Both the position numbers and the translations under genes were made by a program. From Paramarasmius palmivorus (lineage: Eukaryota > Basidiomycota > Agaricomycetes > Agaricales > Marasmiaceae), in NCBI GenBank assembly GCA_037176845.1, contig JAYKXP010000241.1:1-49797 (forward strand): a stretch of 49,797 nucleotides of DNA, read 5' to 3'. The notes beneath the pieces were generated by a model. It was not told the DNA's origin, did no database searches, and saw only the letters and a program-made list of their open reading frames with translations. This document shows positions 1-9,200 of this stretch, piece after piece. Within the stretch, counting starts at the first letter, position 1. The number at the start of each line of letters is the position of its first letter.

Positions 1-27
1 GTGACTTGCATTCCCGCGTTGGTCACA
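1..27 (+). repeat. 3' terminal 27 bases of the 5' LTR
   Basis: Bases 1-27 match 10295-10321 exactly and end in the TCACA that closes the 3' LTR. The rest of this LTR is upstream of the window. Confidence 0.93.
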
Positions 28-33
28 TATTTT

Positions 34-52
34 GAACAGCACAAGACTGTTC
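34..52 (+). other. Hairpin just inside the 5' LTR, candidate primer-binding region
   Basis: GAACAG (34-39) and CTGTTC (47-52) form a 6-bp stem with a 7-base loop, starting 7 bases after the LTR end. No sequence beginning TGG (complement of a tRNA CCA end) follows the LTR. The usual tRNA primer is therefore not evident. Some fungal Ty3 relatives, such as the Tf1 type, prime on their own RNA; this hairpin could take part in such a scheme, but that is inference. Confidence 0.4.
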
Positions 53-205
53 GCTACTCTCTGCTTACTCTAACTCTCTAAAACTCATCTTCTATCCTCG
101 TCGCTGCTCTGGGCTTTCTCTGGCTGATCACCCGAGATCATTCCGACTCGACTAGGACCATACCCGAACAACAACAACCTATTTTCTATTCGACACTTTA
201 CTACT

Positions 206-3200
206 ATGGCCTCTCGAACATCTAAACGTTACAACCTTAGACGGTTGAGCCATCGCGATAACGCCGCCCCTGCCGTTGCGGACGTTGGGCTCCCGGTCCA
301 GGATCAATCTAGTGAGTCATCCTTAACTTCTCAAAGTACTGATAACTCTCTTCCTAGTGACCCGACTTCCCAAGTCCCTCCGCAGGCTCGTACCTATGCG
401 GAAGCTACGCAGGCTCACGCCATAAGACGGACCTCCGAGGATGTCCCATTCCCTCGTGTATCCGGTGTCTTAGATGCCGAGACTGTTGGAAACAACGGTT
501 CCACTGTAGTATCTGACCCTCGTGTCGTTGCTACTGGTGGTAGTATTAGTTCTTCTATTGGAGACTATGCTAGTACACCTAATAAAAATGTTTACTCTGG
601 CAATAAACCTGGCTGGACTACCGTTACGAGGCGCCGTGCTCGCAGCATGGAGGACCTCCGTAAGAAAACTTCTAAGTCTAATTTGAAGTTCGAAGTTCCT
701 AGGGACCATTTGTCAGAAGAACAAGCTCGAGTGATCCGTGAAGCGGAGAACTCACTTACTCCCATTCAACGTGCAGCTATTCGCATGAGGAATGAGAAGA
801 TTCGCTGTCAAGACAATGACAGTTCCTCTGAGTCTGAGGAAGAAGTTCCGGTCGTAAAGGATTCGGCCAAGGGCAAGGATGTAGATCGTCGTGCCCGAGT
901 AGAGGACTATGAGTCCGACTCTGATGATGAACAAGAAAGGACCATCCCGAATGATGGTAACCAGACGGATGTCCTGATTGAGAGGCTCCGTGATAGTGCA
1001 GATCCTGACATGGATCTAGCTGCGCAACGAGATGTGCTTGAGACTTGGAATGCCGCCCGGGATTCTGGCATTCAAGTCAACGCTATGAGGACTGTCGGTA
1101 TCGGTGAAGCCGGTGGCAGTGGCTCCAACAACAGGGATGATGCCGTTGAGCACCCTGGAGTTCCTTTGAGGAATGAGACTGAGGGTGTTGAAACACCTCA
1201 AGATAAACCTCCTAAAGGGAAGAAGAGCGGCGGCAAGAAACGTCGTTCAAGATCTAGAAGTCGCTCTAGATCCAAGTCCAAAGGTAAGAAGACTAAAGGC
1301 AAAAGAAAGTCTAAGTCTAGGTCCAGATCTAGGAAAAGAAAGGACGCACCTAAACCAATGTCTTCTCACTATGAGAGGAAGCTTGAGGATGCCGTTCGTG
1401 GCGGTTCAAAGACTCCTTGTCCATCTCAAACTCCTGAGTATGTCGCACAACCGACGAACCAACTCCCAAAGAACAGCTTCCTAGCCAAGGCTTTGAAGGT
1501 CAACCAATCCTCGAAAAAGGAACGGAAGAGGAAACAAAAGCCCTCAAAGAAACGTAGGCATTCTAAGAGAAAGTCTTCATTGTCCAGTTCAAGTTCACCT
1601 TCGAGCGACAGTGATGATAACAATGGTGGCGGTAAACCTCCTTCTGACCATTCTGGGTCAAGTGATGATTCGTCGTCCTCTTCGAGCGAATCTGATTCTT
1701 CAACGGAGTCGGGTTCCTCGAGTTCCAGTTCCAGTGATTCTTCAGATGATGAGTCGACCAGTTCGAGTTCTTCGGATTCTAGCTCATCATCAGGAAATCA
1801 TCGTTCAAGGCGCCGAAAAAGCAAGCGTAAAGCTTACCGTCAACGCTCAAAGGGAAAGCGGACCATCAAACCACACCCTCCGCCTACGTATGACGGTACG
1901 CCAGATGCTGAAAAGTTCCATAACTGGGTTATGAGAACGGGCCAATACTGCGAAGAAGGAAACGTACCTGAGGATGAGCAAGTTATGCTCGCTTCTAACT
2001 TCCTTCGTGGCAAAGCCCTGTCCTTCTTTATCCAGAAGGTATCCCGTAACCACTCGCGTTGGACTTTGGTAGAGTTCGCCAAAGGTCTCTTCAACTTCTG
2101 CTTCCCGCTGAACTATCGTAGTCAGCAGCGAGCCAAGTTGGATGAATGTCGTCAGGGTAGTCGTTCTGTCCTAGAGTACGCCTATGAATTCGAAATGTTG
2201 AATAATCTTGTTGGAACTACAAGTAAACGTGAGATGGCTATCAAATTCTGGGATGGATTACACGCACGTATCCGTCGAGAACTTCATCGCGAGAAGAAGA
2301 ACAAGGAGATCCACTCATATGATGAGATCTTCCAAGCTGCTGAGTTGATTGAGTTGGCCGATATGGAGTTTTCGACTCCTTATCCTCATGGTCGGCCATC
2401 TAAATCAAACAATCAGAGTTCAAATTCAAATCACCATCAGCGTGACAAACCTCAGAGTCATTCTGATAAACGGCACAGTGGCCGCAAGCACCACAATGAC
2501 CGACGACCTTCTAGCTTCCAGCAAGGGTCTTCTCGTGGTCATTCTCGTCCGTTTGGGCCTCGCAGGTTTGAATCGTCTTCTGAAAATCACAATCGTGATG
2601 GAGGGCGAGGAAAATCAGCTACACCCAAGTCTAATGGACCAAAAACATCACTTACCGATGCCGAAAAAGCTGAACTTGCAGCTCAGAACAAGTGTTTCAA
2701 CTGTAAAGAAGTTGGACACATGGCGAGGAACTGTCCACGCAACAACACGTTCAAGTCGAACGGGAAGAGGGGACCACCTGGAATGTCGACTAATAGTCTT
2801 CGGTATAGCTTGCGTGATGAAGATGTCGTGTTGTCGGAAACGACAGAGACTCTTGATCATCTCTCGCTCAATTCATTGTCTATCTCTGAACCTCTGATCT
2901 CAGATGAAGAAATGGAAGAACTGTTCAGTGACTTACCTCAGTCGCCAACTAACAGTGATATTGGCTTCCATAATACACCACCTAGGCTGCCGGTGGTGGA
3001 GATCTCAAGTGAAGATTCGGAGGATGATCCAGATATGCCGTCGTTGCAGGGCATGACAGATACAGAGGATGACTGGAGTGATGATTCTGACTCGGATGAG
3101 TCTTCAGCTCCGGCTTCAGCTGTCAGTGGAAACTCGAGTTATGATTCCGATTCCGATAGCGAGTACGCCGGGATGCCCCCACTACAAGATGTCTCTGACA

Positions 3201-6200
3201 CTGATGATGACTGGAATGATTCCAGTGACTCAGATTCATCAGAATCAAATGGACAACCTGTTGGTGTTCAATCAGATTCCAGTTCCGAGAGTGATGAAGA
3301 ATACTTCACTTCACATTCTTGGACCCCAGAAACTGCGCCAGAACCTCTACAGCCCTACAAAGTGGATTACGACGCTCCTGGAGTGATGCCTGATAATGGA
3401 AAATACCACTCTTGTTGGTTTCCTTGCCAATACTCTGAGTATATCGAAGATTACCGGAAGGTGATCAAGGCCGACACTAATGTCGTGAACCCGGATCCTC
3501 CAATCACCGTTGATGACCTGTGTGCTGAAAGATGGGATGGAAAGGATAAATACACCTGGGCTAGTCAAGCCAAAGAGGTGTATGGATACCCTGATTCCCC
3601 ATGGTCAGACTTCTTCCTTCACGGAAAGGTTGACGAGAACTGGTATCCATCTGTGATCTCGGATCCTCTTGCTGATGCCGCGCAGTTCATCTTGCATGAT
3701 TTCGCACCTTTCCCTGGTGACGAAGACCGTTGGGGTATGACTTCTTCATACCGGATTGACGTGTGGAAAGTAGATGATGAATTCTATGAAATAAACGACT
3801 TTGGTTCAGAATATGAACCGATTCGAGTGCCGAAACACTTACTGGAAACTCCTGGATTTCAACTCGCAACTTGGTATGCTAAACGGCTAGCTGAGAAGCG
3901 AGGTATTGACTTCAAGTTCACTGGGTTCAAAGGTTTGGTGAACCGAATGGGTGATGCCTATGCGCAAGGGTTACAATATGTTCTTGCAGCTGGTATTCGG
4001 GCTTACCCTACGCCTGAAGACCCTTCACCTAACATTGGTGTCAGGAATCGCTTCCAAGTGTTGGCAAGACCCAGTGCTGGGGTCTATTTCGTACGTGATC
4101 GTGCTGAGCGCATTACAAGCACCATCCTTGCAGGACGGCTTCGAGATCCTAACTTTGCTGTTGTAGACTGGTGGAAAGCTACAATCGTCAGAGAACGGAA
4201 TAAACAACAGAGACGACGACATACCTGGATACCTGATGAACAGCAGCATGCACGATTGCAACGGCGACGTGAACAGATTGCTCAACGACGAGCTTATCGC
4301 ATGAAACGTCAAGGTGACGTGATTGCTAATGCCCTCGAGAAATGTCTCGAGGACAGTGCCCCATATCCTGGTGATCCTGAACATCTTGTGACGATGTACG
4401 GTTCGCGTTTTTCGGCCTGGACAGCATCCGATGATAGGCGTGTTGTTCATATGGTCGATCGTGAACGAGGTTATACTCGCAAGTTCTTGACGTCTTGGCT
4501 GATGAAACCTGGGTTTAAACCTGGTGAGATTTGGGCTTCGTATCTTGCTGAACAAGCTGGAGTTCCAAGTTTTCAAGACATGGATTACCCTAGAATGGGC
4601 AAGGTGTTAGCGAATTCCGCTCGTGAAACTCTGACAAGGCATGTTCCTTACCCATCAGATGTTAACGTCCCTCGGGAAGACTGGTATATGGTGTACCAGA
4701 ACCCTAATAAGCATTCACAATTTGTGATTGAGGATACAGTGCGGGATTTTGTCGTGATGGTTCCTGCTAAGCACCTCCTCAATCCTAAGTTCAATCTTCC
4801 AGATTGGTACTTGAAGCAAGTTGCGCGTGCTGAAAAGGCATTAGAAGAGCGTCTTCGGGGACCATTAGAGTACGAGTTCTTACCTCGTCTCTTTGGGGAG
4901 CCGTTGGATGATTACACGCGAGAGCTGGATAAAGAAGTTGATCAGTATGACAACTTTCTACATCTCTTTTCAGGGAACTTACAGTGGGAGGAACGAGAGA
5001 ACGGCTTTGTTCACTTTATCAGCATTGCAGGAGTGAACATCGAGCCTAAATCGTTTCCTGGTCTTCAACGAACGTCTTCGATCGTCAAAGCCATCAATCG
5101 CGTGGTGCCAAAACCTATTGTTATTGTTGTCATGATCAACGGGAAGCCTTGTCGTGCTCTTGTTGATTCAGGTTCCTTGGGAGATTTCATGTCTACCCAA
5201 GTCGCTGATCAGTTGGGCGTACACAAGGAATATCTTTTGAAACCCTTACCGTTACACATGGTGGTACAAGGTTCGCGTTCCAAGATCCACTGTGGTACTA
5301 CTGTGGATTTACGCTATCAGAAAATCAAATCTGCTCAATACTTTGATATTGCAAACCTTTCTGGGTATGATATCATCCTAGGAACACCTTGGTTGTTCCA
5401 GCACAATGTGCGAATTGGGTTCAACCCATCTACGGTCGAAATCGGCAGCGAGAACAAGCTTCCTATTCAGGGAGAAAACGTCAGCGAGATCCGCGCACAG
5501 AATATCATCATTGAAGAACAGACCTTAGAGTCAGCTAGGCGTGAACTCAAAGAATACGCCAAACCTATCTGCAAGAGCGCTGCAGATACTCCATTACCTC
5601 CATTACGAGCCATCAATCACACTGTTCCTCTGATTGATGAAGAGAAGATCTACCCGTGGCGTCCGTCTAGGTGTCCACAGGCTTTCCGGTCACAATGGGA
5701 CCAGAAACGAAAGGATTACACCTCATCTGGACGCTGGGAAGTCAAGACAGCTAGAAATACAGTACCCATGTTACTGATTCCAAAGTCTGCAAAACAGAAG
5801 GACTTACTTCGAATCGTTGTAGATCTCCGCGAACGCAATGCGAACACAAAGAAGGTTGCTTCGCCACTTCCTAATATTGAGGACATCACTCGCCGGGTAG
5901 CAAAACACAAGTTTCGAAGCATCATTGATGGGAAAGATGCATACGAACAGATCAGGATCATTCCTGAGCATGTAGACCGTACGGCGGTATCAACACCTGA
6001 TGGAACAATGGTCAGCCATGTTATTCAACAAGGTGACTGTAATGCTGGGGCTACGTACCAAGCTTTGATGAACCATATCTTCTCGCCGTTCATTGGAGTG
6101 TTCATGGACGTGTATCTTGATGATATTGTGATCTATTCTGACACGCTTGAGGACCATATCAAGCATGTCAAACAGATAATTGATGTCCTGGAACGGGAAA

Positions 6201-9200
6201 GTTTATTTCTCAATGAAAAGAAATTGAATTTTCTTGCACAAGAACTTACCTTGCTTGGACGAGTCATTGACGATGAGGGAATCCGTATGGACCCTGCAAA
6301 GGTTGACGCAATTGCAAACTGGAAGGTTCCTACATCGAAGGAATTAGTATCTGGATTTCTCGGTGCGGTTGGGTTCCTGGCAGATGATTTACCTCGAATT
6401 CGGGCACCCATGGGAATCCTTCATTCCCTCACGGCTAACGCTACTCCGTTTCGGTGGACCTTTACCGAACAGCGAGCGTTCGAGGAGATAAAAGAAATTG
6501 TTGAAAAACATCGCAATCATTCACGAGTACCATTGGACTATTCCCCCGACCACGAGCCAATTTGGTTGGTCACTGACGCGAGCTCCGCCAGCATCGCCGG
6601 TGTCGTTTCCCAAGGAAAGGAATGGAAATCTGCAAAGGTGTCAGCATTTTATTCAGCAAAGTTGAATTCTACTCAACAGAATTATGCCGTTCACGAGCTT
6701 GAGATGCTTGCTGGTCTTGAAACCATGCTCCGGTATCGAGATATCCTCCAGGGTATCAAGTTCACCTGGATAACAGACCACAAAGGCCTGATTCACTTGA
6801 TGAAGCAAAAGAACATCACCGGCCGTCAAGCCCGGTGGTTGGAGAAGATGTCAGAATTCGATTTTGATGTTGTTTATGTTCCTGGAGAGGAAAATGTTCT
6901 GTCAGACGCATTGTCAAGAATATATACGAACGACGCACCTGGTACCGTTCGTTCACGCTCAGAATATACCTATCATGACGATAATGTCGACAATGATCAA
7001 CTTTCCTCTTGTGGAATTTCAATGCCTTTGTTTGCTGGTCTTGAAGCGCACGCTGTACGAACAGCAACTCGACGTTCACCTCGTTTGAACTCGTCTCCGG
7101 CAGATACTGGTCGTCCAGAAACTTCCAAAGAGTTTGCTAAACGTATGAAAGGGTTTGTACGCGTCAGCGGCCCTAAACGCGCACAGGAGGGCGGGTCAGG
7201 TACTCACCTAAACTCTCCTTCACCTCCAGAAGGTACATCTGAAATTTCTCGGCCTCAAACTTCAGTCTCTTCTCATTCTGAACCTTCACACAGCAAGGGA
7301 AAGATAAAAGAAAAGATCTTCATAAGAATTCCGAGTCGTAGTACTCGAGAAGGGTCAGAACAACCCCAAACGAGCACCGCGGTAGATGAACAGCAAGCAA
7401 CTCGAGAGCTGCCAGCTGTACAGAGCCACGGGACCGGTTCCGGACCCGAAACCGGAAGACCCGAGTATCTGGAGACAGCTGTCTCCAACTCCGCGGATGC
7501 CAGCTCATCGTCTCCCTCGTTGCTCGACGTCGCTTCCAGTGCTACTGGAGGCATCGACATCCAGTCTTTCATCAAGAATAAATATTCCGATGATTCTTTC
7601 TTCAAAAAGATACTTGATGCGCCGAAGGACTTCAAAAATTTCGAAGTTACAACAGATGGACTCATATATCTGAAGCATTCAGAGAAATCCAAGGTTCTCT
7701 GTATCCCTCGTATCCTTATCAACCAAAGGAGCATTCAGGAAGTCCTCATTTCCGAGGCACATTCAATTCTGGCTCATCTCGGAGCTTCGAAAACTGCGGA
7801 CTACCTCAGGGAACATGTCTGGTGGAAAGACATGGTATCAGATATTAGATCTTATTGTGAGTCTTGCAATGTTTGCAAACTCACAAAATCTGATTCTCAA
7901 AGGTCATATGGACTTTTGCACCCACTCAGTACTCCTGCGCGGCCTTGGGACGCTATTGGCGTTGACTTCGTTGGTCCACTACCGGAATCGAAGAACCGAG
8001 ATGGAAACTTCGACCAGATTACCGTCATTATTGATCTGTTCACCTCGATGGTTCATCTCGTACCCAGCAAGACGACGTATACTGCTCGCCAAGTCGCTGA
8101 ATTAATGTTCGAGCAGGTATACAAACTGCACGGCCTCCCGCGTAGGATTGTTAGTGACCGGGATTCACTATTCACGTCGATTTTCTGGAAACGACTTCAC
8201 GAACTCATCGGGACCAAGCTCAACATGTCCAGTGCGTATCATCCCCAGTCGGATGGCGCAACTGAACGAGCTAATCGAACAATAGTGCAAATGCTCCGTC
8301 AATGCATCTCCCCAAACCAGAAGGATTGGGTTTCGAAGTTACCGGCTATCGAATTCGCTATCAACAGCGCTCGCTCTGAATCGACCGGATACGCACCTTT
8401 CTTCCTCAACTCAGGACAGATGCCACGCTCAATGCTGTGGACTTCAGACGTTTCGGACGAGTACCCTTCGGTAAGAGTGTTTGCCCGCCAAAGACGCTTG
8501 GCACTAATGGCTGCGCACGACAGCATCCTCGAATCGCGTGTAAAGCAAGTTCGGGCTGCAAATCGGAAACGCAGAGTTGAGCCGTTCAAGGAGGGCGAGC
8601 TCGTTTATGTTTCGACAAAGAACCTGACCTTTCCCAAAGGACTCGCTCGGAAATTGGTACCGCGATACATCGGACCGTACAAGATCCTCAAGGACTTCGG
8701 AAACCACTCGTTCCGGGTGGATTTGCCATCAGAGTACCTAGCCAAAGGTATTCATCCGGTATTTCATGCCTCGTTGCTACGAGTTCATGTTCCGAACGAC
8801 GACCGAAGATTCCCTGGACGTCTACCCTCGCAGTTAGGCGAGTCTCCGGAAGCTGAAGGGCAGTGGAAGATCGAGAAGGTACTCTCGCACTCAGGAACAA
8901 GAGAGAACGCCAGCTTCGAAGTTCAATGGAGCTCTGGCGATAGAACATGGCTTTCCTACTCAGAAATCAGTGAGATGCCATGTTTCAGTGAGTATCTCGA
9001 CTTACTGGGCATTAGTTCGATTGCAGAGTTAACTCGCAGCGCAAAAGAACTGCCGGAACCTGAAGAGGATGAGGACCACATCGAGGTCGGGAATATCCAA
9101 TTCCCAATCCCTATAAATCCCCTCGACTGTGCTCTAACAATTTTCCTAGACTTCCTCTCCTCCATATCGTCGTCGTCTCCAGCTCCCAGCTCTCGCTCCT

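Noticed and set aside
2349..2897. Overlapping open frames inside gag-pol, including a 182-codon plus-strand frame
   Set aside because: They lie in other frames of a well-supported polyprotein with clear motifs and show only Ser/Arg-type shadow composition.
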